A stretch of DNA of 64,000 bases, from positions 1-64,000 of the forward strand of contig JAUIEM010000001.1 of the NCBI GenBank assembly GCA_030428695.1, read 5' to 3'. Positions 44,383-53,179 of the stretch are shown here, piece after piece. Position 1 is the stretch's first letter. Each line of letters starts with the position of its first letter. The translations under genes and the position numbers were made by a program. The notes beneath the pieces were generated by a model. It was not told the DNA's origin, did no database searches, and saw nothing but the letters and a program-made list of their open reading frames with translations. This DNA comes from a bacterium (GTDB taxonomy: Bacteria; Planctomycetota; J058; JAJDCP01).

Positions 44383-45487
44383 CGATGTTCAGCAGCACGC
44401 CGAGGCCGAGCATCGTGAAGAACAGCGAGGAGCCGCCGAAGCTGAGGAAGGGCATGCTGATGCCCTTGGTCGGCACCGAGGCGGTGACCACCGCCATGTT
44501 GACCGCCGCCTGGAAGGCGACCGCGAACACGACGGCGAAGGCCATCAGGAAGCCGAGCCGGTCGACCGTGCTGCGCACGATCTGGATCCCGAGCACCAGG
44601 AAGCCGACGAACAAGAGCAGCACGAAGCCGGTGCCGAGCAGCCCGAGCTCTTCCCCGAGCACCGCGAAGATGAAGTCGGTGTGGGCGTCGGGCAGGTACA
44701 GGAACTTCTGGTGCCCGGCCCCGAGCCCCCGCCCGGTCCAGCCCCCCGAGCCGAGGGCGATCAGCGACTGGTAGATCTGGTAGCCCGCCCCGTCGAGGTG
44801 CTGCTCCGGCTCGAGCCAGGCGAGGATGCGCCAGCGGATGTGGCCGAACTTCGTCACCATCACCAGCGAGCCGAGGATCCCCGCGGGCGCCCCCACCGCG
44901 ACCAGCTGCCGCAGCGGCACGCCGGCGACGAACAGCACCAGCAGGCCGAGCCCCCCGACGAACAGCGCCGTGCCGAAGTCCGGCGCCGCCGCGATCAGGG
45001 CGCAGACCAGGCCGATGGCGAGCAGGCAAGGCAGGGTGTCGCGCAGGAAGTCGAGCTGCTTGCGGCGCGCGAGGGCGACCGCGAGCCCGAGGGGCAGGAG
45101 CAGCTTCGCCATCTCCGAGGGCTGCACCTGCACGCCCCCGAAGCGGATCCAGCGGTTGACGTTGCGCACCGACACGCCGATGCCCGGGGTCAGCGCCCCG
45201 GCCAGCAGCAGCGCGCAGCCGAGCAGCATCCACGGCAGCCAGCGGGCGAGCTTGCGGTAGTCGATGCTCCAGGTCAGGATCAGCCCGAGCACCGAGACCA
45301 GCACCCAGGCGACCTGCCGCCGGAAGAAGTAGGTCGTGTCCCGCGCCTCGCCCCGCAGGCCGAGCCAGCTGGTCGAGAACACCATCACCAGCCCGAGGCA
45401 CAAGAGCAGCGCGACCACGCCGAGCAGCGGCGGGCCGGGCGAGGGGCCGAGGGGGCGGTCGTCGAGCGAAGGATCGTCGGGCAGCAT
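44177..45487 (-). CDS. ftsW: lipid II polymerase / cell division protein FtsW (SEDS family)
   Basis: A 436-residue SEDS glycosyltransferase with about 10 helices that polymerises lipid II at the septum with FtsI. Family landmarks: NVNRWIRFGGVQVQPSEMAKL, the APDFGTALFVGGLG helix, and the C-terminal SVPTKGISMPFLSFGGSSLFF. RodA is an alternative, but the position in the mur cluster favours FtsW. The ATG at 45487 has GAGGT upstream; it lies 8 bases after mraY. The last ~65 residues are a proline/alanine-rich tail that overlaps ccoI on the other strand. Confidence 0.92.
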   Translation of the reverse strand: MLPDDPSLDDRPLGPSPGPPLLGVVALLLCLGLVMVFSTSWLGLRGEARDTTYFFRRQVAWVLVSVLGLILTWSIDYRKLARWLPWMLLGCALLLAGALTPGIGVSVRNVNRWIRFGGVQVQPSEMAKLLLPLGLAVALARRKQLDFLRDTLPCLLAIGLVCALIAAAPDFGTALFVGGLGLLVLFVAGVPLRQLVAVGAPAGILGSLVMVTKFGHIRWRILAWLEPEQHLDGAGYQIYQSLIALGSGGWTGRGLGAGHQKFLYLPDAHTDFIFAVLGEELGLLGTGFVLLLFVGFLVLGIQIVRSTVDRLGFLMAFAVVFAVAFQAAVNMAVVTASVPTKGISMPFLSFGGSSLFFTMLGLGVLLNIATVSRRLRRRALRQRLRAPGLALAPAPARQAPAAPFPPGTATDAPPADWTAPSPAPRTAAAGGRRRPG

Positions 45488-45495
45488 CGCGGACC

Positions 45496-46599
45496 TCACA
45501 GCTTCAGGCTCAGGAGGGCGGCCCAGGCCAGGAACAGCCCGACCACCCAGAAGCGGAACGTCACCTTCGACTCCGGCAGGCCGCCGAACTGGAAGTGGTG
45601 GTGGATCGGGGCGATGCGGAAGATGCGCCGGCCGGTCAGCTTGAAGGAGCCGACCTGCAACATCACCGACAGGGCCTCCACCACGAACAGCCCGCCCGCG
45701 ACCGGCAGCAGCAGCTCCTGCTTGGTGATCAGCGCCGAGGTCGCGAGCAGCGCGCCGATCGCGAGGGAGCCGGTGTCGCCGAGGAAGACCTGCGCCGGGT
45801 GGGCGTTGAACCACATGAAGCCGAGCAGCGAGCCCGCCAGCGCCGCGAGCACCACCGCCACCTCGCCGGCGGCCGGCACGTAGGGCACGAACATGTGGTT
45901 GGCGAAGTCCGGCCGCCCGACCAGGTAGGCGATCGCGAGGAAGGTCAGCGAGACCAGCAGGGCGAGCCCCGGCGCGAGGCCGTCCAGGCCGTCGGTCAGG
46001 TTGACCGAGTTCGAGGTGCTGACGACGACCAGCAGCGCGAAGACCATGAAGCCGAGGGGGCCGAGCGGCAGCACCCAGGACTTCAGGAAGGGCGGAAACA
46101 GCGCCGTGCCCGCGGTGTCACCCGCCGTCAGGCCGCCGTGGGCGATCTGCGCGTCGCCCCACAGGTAGTAGCCGAGCAGGCTGCCGCCGACGAGCAGGCC
46201 GATGCCGCACAGGAGCGCCATCTTCTTGCGCGCGCTCATCCCGGCGCTCTTCTCGACCTTGAGCTTCTCCCAGTCGTCGAGGGCCCCGACGCTGGCGGCG
46301 AGCACGGTCGCGCCGAGCAGCACGAAGACGTACACGTGCCACTGCGCGAACATCAGGCTGGCGACGACCACCGCGGCGACGACCAGCATGCCGCCCATCG
46401 TCGGCGTGTTCTTCTTGCTCTTGTGGAGCTCGTTGAGCAGGTCGGAGTCGCTCTTGCTGGTGTCCTCACCGATCTTGCGCCGCAACAACGCGCGGATGAA
46501 GGGCCGGCCGCACAGCACCACGCAGGCGAAGCCGGCGGCGAGCGCGGCGAGGATACGCACGCTCAGCGATTCGAACAGGGGCAACCAGGACACTAGCAC
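45496..46599 (-). CDS. mraY: phospho-N-acetylmuramoyl-pentapeptide-transferase
   Basis: A 367-residue, ten-helix membrane enzyme that transfers phospho-MurNAc-pentapeptide to undecaprenyl phosphate, making lipid I. Signatures: KKNTPTMGG, GALDDWEK (Asp pair), NSVNLTDGLDGLAPG (catalytic Asp), FLGDTGSLA, and APIHHHFQ. The GTG at 46599 has GGAG 8 bases upstream; an alternative GTG lies two codons later. The start overlaps the stop of the 153-residue protein gene before it. The usual next gene, murD, is absent between mraY and ftsW. Confidence 0.96.
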   Translation of the reverse strand: MLVSWLPLFESLSVRILAALAAGFACVVLCGRPFIRALLRRKIGEDTSKSDSDLLNELHKSKKNTPTMGGMLVVAAVVVASLMFAQWHVYVFVLLGATVLAASVGALDDWEKLKVEKSAGMSARKKMALLCGIGLLVGGSLLGYYLWGDAQIAHGGLTAGDTAGTALFPPFLKSWVLPLGPLGFMVFALLVVVSTSNSVNLTDGLDGLAPGLALLVSLTFLAIAYLVGRPDFANHMFVPYVPAAGEVAVVLAALAGSLLGFMWFNAHPAQVFLGDTGSLAIGALLATSALITKQELLLPVAGGLFVVEALSVMLQVGSFKLTGRRIFRIAPIHHHFQFGGLPESKVTFRFWVVGLFLAWAALLSLKL

Positions 46600-47054
46600 T
46601 GCGCATTCTCCTTCTCTGTACGCGTTCGTTCGTCGTTCTCGGGCAGCGCCGCGAGCGCCGCCCGCACCGCCCTCATGCGGCCCGAGGTCTGTCCGCTCGG
46701 CCGCCGGGGCGCGCCGGGAAACTGCGCCCGCCCGTCCCGCACACACAGCCCCCAGCCCTCGGGCGTCGGCCGGCGCGGCGCGTCGGTGCGCGCCACCGCC
46801 AGCTTGCGGGTCGGCGCCCGCGGCGTCCGCGGCACCTCGTCCAACGCCAGGCGCAGGGTCAAGAGCACGCCGAGGGCGTCGGGGTCGCTCTCCCCCTTGC
46901 GCACGGCGTCGACGAAGTCCCGCGGCAGGTGCCCGCGCGCGGCGAGCCGCTCGAGGCAGGCGAGCAGCCGCTCGTAGCGCACCTTGGCGGTCAGCAGCGC
47001 GCCGTAGAACTCCGCGTCCACGGTCCGGGTCGGCTCAGCGGGCGTCATGTGCAT
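46593..47054 (-). CDS. hypothetical protein in the mur cluster
   Basis: A 153-residue soluble protein with a helical first half (EFYGALLTAKVRYERLLACLERLAARGHLP) and an Arg/Pro-rich second half. No family recognised. It follows a GGAGG site and its stop overlaps the mraY start, so it is cotranscribed with mraY. It is the first gene after the large inverted-repeat insertion and could be an unrecognised division or envelope accessory factor, or a lineage-specific protein. Confidence 0.6.
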   Translation of the reverse strand: MHMTPAEPTRTVDAEFYGALLTAKVRYERLLACLERLAARGHLPRDFVDAVRKGESDPDALGVLLTLRLALDEVPRTPRAPTRKLAVARTDAPRRPTPEGWGLCVRDGRAQFPGAPRRPSGQTSGRMRAVRAALAALPENDERTRTEKENAQC

Positions 47055-47128
47055 GGAACCTCCGGAGCGGGGGACGTGGGCGTTCGAAGGGCGTCGGAGC
47101 GAGCCATGGGGAGGCCTGCACGTGAGGC

Positions 47129-47377
47129 AGACAGACCTCCGGGCGCCCGGCAGGGCGCAACATCAACACTGAAGTCGTCCCGGAGGACCAGGCTGCCCTC
47201 TGAAACCTGAGACAACGCGGGCCCTCGACGTCCCCTTCCTGGGAAGACGACAGCCCGCGTTGGCTCAGGTTTCAGACGGTCTTGCTTTCGGGCAGCCTGC
47301 GTCCGACGCGGTGATGTCCGACAAGATGATGAAGTGGAACCCCCCACCGGGGGGCAGGGGGGGAATCGCGTGCACGC
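47129..47377. repeat. left arm of a large inverted repeat (249 bp)
   Basis: It is an inverted copy of 47772-48020, with nearly all positions matching. Shared landmarks are GGGCGCCCGG near the outer end, TGAAACCTGAG, GGTGATGTCCGACAAG, and CCACCGGGGGGCAGGG near the inner end. No transposase frame is found. It contains a 78-bp hairpin element at 47199-47276. It lies in the 1-kb gap between murF and the gene preceding mraY. Confidence 0.85.
47199..47276. repeat. 78-bp hairpin element (left copy)
   Basis: Bounded by the inverted pair TCTGAAACCTGAG and CTCAGGTTTCAGA. Inside, CAACGCGGGC (47213-47222) pairs with GCCCGCGTTG (47253-47262). The other copy (47874-47951) keeps the pairing with changed bases, see findings. 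Confidence 0.75.
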
Positions 47378-47504
47378 CAGCCCTTTCCCCAGCTTGGCGC
47401 GGGCGATCGAGGACGGGCCTGGGACCGTCGCTGCACGGTTGTTGAGGCTTCGCAGGGCCGACCTTCCGGGGACGGAACCCGCGAAACCACGCTTCTTCCT
47501 CGCC

Positions 47505-47631
47505 GACGGAAGGCGGGGGTAAACCCCGCCACTACATCGCCCTCTCTCCATGTAGGGGCGGGGTTTACCCCCGCCCGTCGTACTACATCGCCCTCTCTCC
47601 ATGTAGGGGCGGGGTTTACCCCCGCCCGTCG
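47505..47631. repeat. GC-rich palindromic repeats: one inverted and two tandem 51-bp copies
   Basis: Two tandem 51-base units (47530-47580 and 47581-47631) contain GTAGGGGCGGGGTTTACCCC followed by CGCCCGTCG. An inverted partial copy (GACGGAAGGCGGGGGTAAAC) lies just before them at about 47505. The same family is found at 5132-5323 and 53008-53095. It lies between the arms of the large inverted repeat. Confidence 0.8.
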
Positions 47632-47771
47632 TACCGTGGGAGCAGGCGACGAGCGCGGGGAGAGTTCCTTCCCGAGCGAGGAGAATCCCCACCAGCGGGT
47701 GCAGCATCGCGGCTTCCTGAGCCGGCCGTTCTGTCGCAGCACAACTTCGCCGGACGATGCGGCAGAGGGAT

Positions 47772-48020
47772 GACGTGCATGCGATTCCCCCCCTGCCCCC
47801 CGGTGGGGGGTTCCACTTCATCAGCTTGTCGGACATCACCGCGTCGGACGCAGGCTGCCCGAAAACAAGACAGTCTGAAACCTGAGCCGACTCGGGGGAT
47901 CGGCCTCCCAGGAAAGGGACGTCCACGACCCGAGTCGTCTCAGGTTTCAGAGGGCAGCCTGGTCCTCTGGAACGACGGGTGTGTTGATGTTGCGCCCTGC
48001 CGGGCGCCCGGAGGCCTGTC
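47772..48020. repeat. right arm of the large inverted repeat (249 bp)
   Basis: The reverse complement matches 47129-47377 over its length with scattered substitutions and equal size. It holds the second 78-bp hairpin element at 47874-47951, with stem CGACTCGGG (47888-47896) pairing with CCCGAGTCG (47929-47937). It ends about 80 bases downstream of the murF stop. Confidence 0.85.
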
Positions 48021-48099
48021 ACCCATTTGTGATGATCTCCCATCTTCCCCTCACCCCCCGGAAGTTCGCCCCGAACGGTTCGCGCACCTCCCCGTCCCA

Positions 48100-49473
48100 T
48101 CACACCCCCACCGGCGCGAAGGCCTCGCGCAAGGCCGGGAGCTCGCGCTCGAGGCCCAGGCCGCGGGAGGCCTTGAGCAGGACGGTGTCGCCCGGGCGCA
48201 GGCGCAGGGCGAGCAGCTTGCCGAGGGCGGCGCGGGTCACGACCTCCAGGGCGTTGGCGGAGATGCCGGCGTCGCGGGCCCCGGCGGCGAGGGCGGGGGC
48301 GAAGTCGCCGACGCAGACCAGCAGCTCGACGCCGGCCTCGACGGCCGCGCGGCCGAGCTCGCGGTGCAGGCGGATGCTCGCGGCGCCGAGCTCGAGCATG
48401 TCGCCGAGGACCGCGACGCGGCGGCTCGGGTAACCCCCGAGGGAGGCGAGGGCCGCCCGCATCGAAAGGGGGTTGGCGTTGTACGCGTCGTCGATCAGGC
48501 GCAGGCCGCCGCAACGCTCGACGCGCTGGCGGCCGCCGGGCAGGGTGGCGGCGGCGATGGCCGGCAGGGCCTGGGCCTGCGGGACACCGAGCTCCGCGGC
48601 GACGGCGAGCACGAGCAGCAGGTTGTCGAGCAGGTGCGGGCTGTACAGCTCCATCGCGAAGGGCATCGCGCCGTCGACCGCGACGGTGCAGGAGGTGCCG
48701 TGGCGGGCGAGCAGGCGGCCGCGCTGGCAGGAGCCCGGGAAGTTCCCGCTCAGCCGCAGGCCCAGGCTCGAGGCGGCCGCGCGGATGCGGCGGTCGTTGC
48801 CGTTGCCAAAGCCCTGGCCGCCCGGTCGCAGGCAGGAGAACAGGCTCGCCTTCTCGGCGAGCACGCCGGCGACGTCCCCGAGGCCTTCGAGGTGGCCGGG
48901 ACCGACGGCGGTCAGGAGGGCGAAATCCGGCTCGACCAGGGCGCCGAGGGCGGCGATCTCGCCAGGGCCGTTGGTGCCGACCTCGCACACGATCACCTCG
49001 GTGTCGGCGTCGGCGAGCAGCAGGGTCAGCGGCACGCCGACGGCGTTGTTGTAGCTCTCGGGCGCCTTGACGACGCGCTTGCGGGTGCCGAGGGCAGCGG
49101 CGAGCCACTCCTTGCAGGTCGTCTTCCCGACCGTGCCGGTGATCGCGACCGCGAGCGCCCCGCTCTTCCGCCGGTTGGACCGGCCGAGGGCGCCGAGGGC
49201 GGCGAGGGTGTCCGGCACGGCGAGGAGCCGGCCGGGGAAGTCCTGGCCCTGCGCTTCCGCCCACTCCTCCGCCACCAGGGCGGCCGTCGCGCCGGCTTCC
49301 AGCGCCGCGGCGACGAAGCGGTGGCCGTCGGTGCGCTCGCCGCGCAGGGCGACGAACAGGCTGCCGGGACCGGCCGCGCGCGAGTCGCGCACCACCGTGC
49401 TGACCAGCTGATCGACGACCGGCAGGCGGCTGCCGACGACCTTCGCGAGCGCGGACAACGTCTGCGGAATCAC
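48100..49473 (-). CDS. murF: UDP-MurNAc-tripeptide--D-Ala-D-Ala ligase
   Basis: A 457-residue Mur ligase adding D-Ala-D-Ala, the last cytoplasmic step of precursor peptide assembly. It has an N-terminal UDP-binding part (VVRDSRAAGPGSLFVALRG), the ATP-binding P-loop ITGTVGKTTCKEW near residue 113, NNAVGVPLTLL, and the C-terminal IDDAYNANPLSMRAAL typical of MurF. The GTG at 49473 overlaps the murE stop (GTGA). After it the cluster is interrupted by about 1 kb of inverted repeats. Confidence 0.95.
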   Translation of the reverse strand: MIPQTLSALAKVVGSRLPVVDQLVSTVVRDSRAAGPGSLFVALRGERTDGHRFVAAALEAGATAALVAEEWAEAQGQDFPGRLLAVPDTLAALGALGRSNRRKSGALAVAITGTVGKTTCKEWLAAALGTRKRVVKAPESYNNAVGVPLTLLLADADTEVIVCEVGTNGPGEIAALGALVEPDFALLTAVGPGHLEGLGDVAGVLAEKASLFSCLRPGGQGFGNGNDRRIRAAASSLGLRLSGNFPGSCQRGRLLARHGTSCTVAVDGAMPFAMELYSPHLLDNLLLVLAVAAELGVPQAQALPAIAAATLPGGRQRVERCGGLRLIDDAYNANPLSMRAALASLGGYPSRRVAVLGDMLELGAASIRLHRELGRAAVEAGVELLVCVGDFAPALAAGARDAGISANALEVVTRAALGKLLALRLRPGDTVLLKASRGLGLERELPALREAFAPVGV

Positions 49474-50957
49474 TGCTCTCCCCCTTGTGTGGTCCGCGCG
49501 TGCTCGACGCGCAGGCGCGCCGCCTCCTCGACCAGCACCCGCCGGTCGTCGAAGGGCAGCGTGCGGCCGCCGATCTCCTGGGTCGTCTCGTGGCCCTTGC
49601 CGGCGACCAGCACGCAGTCCCCGGGCCGCGCCTCGCGCAGCGCCGCGCGGATCGCAGCCCGGCGGTCGAGGCACACCCGCGGCGGCGAGGCGAAGCCGGC
49701 GCAGATCTCGCGGGCGATCGCCTCGGGGGCCTCGCCGCGCGGGTTGTCGGAGGTGACGATCGCGACGTCGGCGTAGGCCTCGGCGACCTCCCCCATGCGC
49801 CGGCGCTTGCCCCGGTCGCGCTCGCCCCCGGCGCCGAACACGCACACCAGGCGGCCGGACAGCCCGCGACGCAGGGCCTGCAGCACCCGGGCGAGGCCGT
49901 CGTCGGTGTGGGCGTAGTCGACGACCGCGGTCAGGCCGGGCAGCGCGGGCACCAGCTCGCAGCGCCCCGGCACCGGCGGCGCGCTCTCGAGGCCCGCGGC
50001 GATCGCTTCCGGCGCGCGTCCGAGCGCCTGGGCGGAGGCGGCGGCGGCGAGGGCGTTCTCGAGGTTGTGCAGGCCGGGCAGCGGCAGCAGGAGCTCCCGG
50101 GAGAAGCCGGTGCGGAAGCGCAGAAGGAAGCGCACGCCGCGGGCCTGCTCGGAGACATCCTCCGCCCACACGTCCGGCGCTTCCCCCGCCTCGACCCGGG
50201 AGGCGTAGCGCACGACCCGGGCGGCGGTGCGGGCACACAGCTCCTCGACGCGCGGGTCGCGCTGGTTCAGCACCGCGCAGGCCGAGGCGTCCAGGCCCTC
50301 GAAGAGGCGGGCCTTGGCGTCGAAGTAGGCGGCCATGCTGCCGTGGTAGTCGAGGTGGTCGCGGCTGAGGTTGGTGAACACCCCGAGGGCGAAGTCGACG
50401 CCGGCGGTGCGTCCCTGGGCGAGGGCGTGGGAGCTGACCTCCATCACGCAGTGCTCCTGGCCGGCATCCTGGGCCCGGGCGAGCAGCGCGGCCAGGCGCA
50501 GCGGGTCGGGGGTGGTCATCGAGGCGGGCAGCCGGGCGCCGCCGACCTCGTAGCCGCAGGTCCCGAGCAGCGCGGTGGCCTCGGCGCCGAGCAGGGAGCG
50601 CAGCAGGTAGCTCGTCGTCGTCTTGCCGTTCGTGCCGGTGATGCCGACCAGGCGCAGCCGCCCGTCGAGCCGGTGCCAGCGGGCGGCGGCCCGGGCGAGC
50701 AGCGGGCGGGCGTCCGAGCGCGGGAAGCAGGGCACGCCGAGCCCAGGCAGGGGCCGCTCGCTGACGATCGCGACGGCGCCGCGGGCGACGGCCTGGAAAG
50801 CGAAGGCGTGGCCGTCGCAGGTGCTACCCGTGAGGGCGAAGAAGATCGTGCCCGGCTCGACCAGGCGGGAGTCACAGGCCAGGCCGGTGCAGTCGAGGGC
50901 CGCGGCCTCCGGGATCTCCGGCAGCAGCGTGGCGGCGCTCCGTGTCTCCGCCGCCAT
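49470..50957 (-). CDS. murE: UDP-MurNAc-dipeptide--2,6-diaminopimelate ligase
   Basis: A 495-residue Mur ligase. The P-loop is GITGTNGKTTTSY near residue 106; MEVSSHALAQGR and VFTNLSRDHLDYHGSMAAYFDAK follow. The specificity motif near residue 404 is DNPR (TSDNPRGEAPEAI), the signature for meso-diaminopimelate rather than lysine, so the cell wall is predicted to be of the DAP type. The start ATG overlaps the ftsI stop (TGATG) and the end overlaps murF, so the three are tightly coupled. Confidence 0.96.
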   Translation of the reverse strand: MAAETRSAATLLPEIPEAAALDCTGLACDSRLVEPGTIFFALTGSTCDGHAFAFQAVARGAVAIVSERPLPGLGVPCFPRSDARPLLARAAARWHRLDGRLRLVGITGTNGKTTTSYLLRSLLGAEATALLGTCGYEVGGARLPASMTTPDPLRLAALLARAQDAGQEHCVMEVSSHALAQGRTAGVDFALGVFTNLSRDHLDYHGSMAAYFDAKARLFEGLDASACAVLNQRDPRVEELCARTAARVVRYASRVEAGEAPDVWAEDVSEQARGVRFLLRFRTGFSRELLLPLPGLHNLENALAAAASAQALGRAPEAIAAGLESAPPVPGRCELVPALPGLTAVVDYAHTDDGLARVLQALRRGLSGRLVCVFGAGGERDRGKRRRMGEVAEAYADVAIVTSDNPRGEAPEAIAREICAGFASPPRVCLDRRAAIRAALREARPGDCVLVAGKGHETTQEIGGRTLPFDDRRVLVEEAARLRVEHARTTQGGEQ

Positions 50958-52774
50958 CAGCCCTCCTCCGCGTAGAGGTAGGGCAGGATCTCGTTGAGGA
51001 TCTCCTCGATCACCGGCGCGGCGACGCCTCCGCCGGTGTTCGCCCCGCCGCGGGTCGGGTTGTCGGCGATGCAGGCGAAGATCACCTGCGGGTCGTCGAT
51101 CGGCGCGATGCCGACGAAGGAGCAGCGGTTCCGCGAGGTGTAGCGGCCGTTCTCCTGGATCTCGGCGGTGCCGGTCTTGCCGCCGATCGCGTAGCCCTCG
51201 ATGTCGACGCTGCGGGCGGTGCCCGATTCGACCACCAACCGCAGACCGTGGCGGATGAAGGCGCAGATGTCCGGCTGCAGCACCCGCTCATAGCGCGCTT
51301 CCTCCCCCTCCACCAGCCGCAGCGAGGGCAGCAGGCCGCCGTTGGCCAGGGCGCAATAGGCGCGCACCAGCTGCAGGGAGGTGACGTTGATCCAGTAGCC
51401 GTAGGACAGGCCGGGCAGGTTGTAGCGCTTCGTCCACTCCTCCGCCGGCGGGAACATGCCGACCTCCTCGTGCGGGAAGAGGTCGAGGGCGCGCTGGCCG
51501 AAGCCGAGCTTGGTCAGGGAGTTGCGCAGGGCGAGGGGATGCGCGCGCTCGATCATCCGCACCATGCCGACGTTCGACGACTTCTCGAGGATGTGCAGGG
51601 GGTCGAGCACGCCGAGGCTGCGGTTTCTGTAGTTCGTGATGCGCTTGCGCCGCAGCGGCGAGCGGTACGGGCTGTCGCAGTCGAAGCGGTCGCTCGGGCG
51701 CACCCAGCCGTGCTGCAGGAACAGGGCGGTCACGACCGGCTTGAAGGTCGAGCCCGGCTCGAAGTTCTCGAACAGCGGCAGGAAGCGCATCGACTCGACC
51801 AGCTCCCCGGGCTCCTCGCCGAGGGGGCTGCGGGTCGCTGGGTCGAAGTGGGGCCGGCAGGCCGCGGCGAGGATCCGCCCGTCCGGCCGCATCAGCACGA
51901 CCTGGGCCTTGTCCGGGGCGCAGCGCTCCATCAGGTGGTCGAGGGCGGTCTCGGTGACCGACTGCACGACCGCGTCGATGGTCAGGGTCAGATCCTCGCC
52001 GTTCCGCGCCGGCGTCGGCCGGACGCCGGGACGCGCGACGGGGCGTCCGCGGCGGTCGCGGAAGTAGGCGCTGGCGCCGGGCTTGCCGCGCAGGCGCTCG
52101 TCGAACACCTTCTCGACGCCCTCGATGCCGACCAGGGTGCGCAGGCCCTCGGTGTCCCGCACCTGGGTCAGGCCGATCAGGTTCGCCGCCTGGCTGCCGC
52201 CGAGGTAGAGGCGCTCCGGGCGGTAGCGGATGTGCAGGCCGGGGGTGCCGAGGCTCTCGAGCAGGCGCACGTCCTCTTCGCGGATCGGGTCGGCGATCAC
52301 CGCGTAGCGGCAGCGCGGGTCGCGCAGCTTGCCCTGCACCCGGGCGCGGGCCTCGGGGGAGGGGGCGAGCCGGTCGATCAGCATCAGCAGGTCTTCGTAG
52401 CGCACCTTCTCGAGCTCGACCAGCTCGGCGATCTGGCCGGGGTCGATCATCGCGAAGGGGACCTGGATCTCGCGGGCGAGCAGCTGCCCGTCGCTCGACA
52501 GGATGTCCCCGCGCCGGAAGGGCAGCGGCCGCGTGCGGTCCTGCAGGCCGGCGGCGATCGCCGCGAGCTCTTCGTGCTGGCCGATCTGGATGTTGTACAG
52601 CCGCCCGCCGAGCAGCGCGAAGCCCGCTCCCAGGCCCGACAGCAGCACCAGCGCCCGGCGCCGGCTCAGCGTCTCCGGGGCGGGGATGGCGGCGTCCGGC
52701 TCTTCGTCCGGGGTCCATACGGGAGCAAATACGGCCGCGGCACGCCGCAGGCACGCGAGGATGGCGTCGCGCAT
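50957..52774 (-). CDS. ftsI: septal penicillin-binding protein (class B, FtsI-like)
   Basis: A 605-residue class B transpeptidase cross-linking septal peptidoglycan. It has one N-terminal helix (RRRALVLLSGLGAGFALLGG), a dimerisation domain (PLPFRRGDILSSDGQLLA), then the transpeptidase motifs STFK (near 343, the acylated Ser), SSN (near 399) and KTGT (near 532). No PASTA domain follows. The ATG at 52774 is chosen for the GGAG upstream; a longer form from 52822 has a poorer site. No ftsL, mraW or mraZ precedes it; the upstream gap contains repeats. Confidence 0.92.
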   Translation of the reverse strand: MRDAILACLRRAAAVFAPVWTPDEEPDAAIPAPETLSRRRALVLLSGLGAGFALLGGRLYNIQIGQHEELAAIAAGLQDRTRPLPFRRGDILSSDGQLLAREIQVPFAMIDPGQIAELVELEKVRYEDLLMLIDRLAPSPEARARVQGKLRDPRCRYAVIADPIREEDVRLLESLGTPGLHIRYRPERLYLGGSQAANLIGLTQVRDTEGLRTLVGIEGVEKVFDERLRGKPGASAYFRDRRGRPVARPGVRPTPARNGEDLTLTIDAVVQSVTETALDHLMERCAPDKAQVVLMRPDGRILAAACRPHFDPATRSPLGEEPGELVESMRFLPLFENFEPGSTFKPVVTALFLQHGWVRPSDRFDCDSPYRSPLRRKRITNYRNRSLGVLDPLHILEKSSNVGMVRMIERAHPLALRNSLTKLGFGQRALDLFPHEEVGMFPPAEEWTKRYNLPGLSYGYWINVTSLQLVRAYCALANGGLLPSLRLVEGEEARYERVLQPDICAFIRHGLRLVVESGTARSVDIEGYAIGGKTGTAEIQENGRYTSRNRCSFVGIAPIDDPQVIFACIADNPTRGGANTGGGVAAPVIEEILNEILPYLYAEEG

Positions 52775-53179
52775 CGCGGGGGGTCTCCTGGGGGCCGGGG
52801 CTCCGGCCGGGGGAACTTCCATCCCTTTGCATCGGAAGCCGACGGGCGGCGCTTGAACCAGGGGCCAGGCGGGATCGCGGGGAACCGTCTAAACTTCCGG
52901 CGGGGTCCGTGGAGGATGCGCGGCGGGCGGGAATTTTAGGGGCCGGGATGGTCGAGCACCGAGGGTGCGGATGTCCTGTCCAGGAGGGGGCGTCGGTTCA
53001 CACCCAACGACGGGAGGGGGTAAACCCCTCCCCTACATGTTGGTCCTACGACTGCTCGAAAACCCTGTAGGGGCGGGGATTACCCCCGCCCGTCGGACCG
53101 GGACAGAACTTACGTTGAGGCAAGTGCCACAATTCGCCGCAGGCGCGCCCGCATGCCTGACCTGTTCCATTCCGGGCCC
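52775..53179. other. gap between ftsI and the ABC exporter
   Basis: About 400 bases. The half next to ftsI (to ~52960) must carry the promoter of the mur cluster, but no clear hexamers are seen. The other half holds two inverted copies of the GC-rich palindromic repeat (next entry) and a short tail to the exporter stop. No protein is recognised. Confidence 0.4.
53008..53095. repeat. pair of inverted GC-rich palindromic repeats
   Basis: CGACGGGAGGGGGTAAACCC at 53008 and TGTAGGGGCGGGGATTACCC followed by CGCCCGTCG ending near 53095 are inverted copies of the family seen near 5.1-5.3 kb and 47.5 kb. Together they could form a long hairpin between two same-strand genes. Confidence 0.75.

Noticed and set aside
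47505..47631. CRISPR-like array
   Set aside because: Only two tandem 51-base units with no variable spacers; it is a tandem duplication of a dispersed palindrome.
47260..47820. Short proteins rich in GGKPRPYM or NPAPT read from the repeat region
   Set aside because: They are translations of the GC-rich palindromes and of the inverted arms, not genes.
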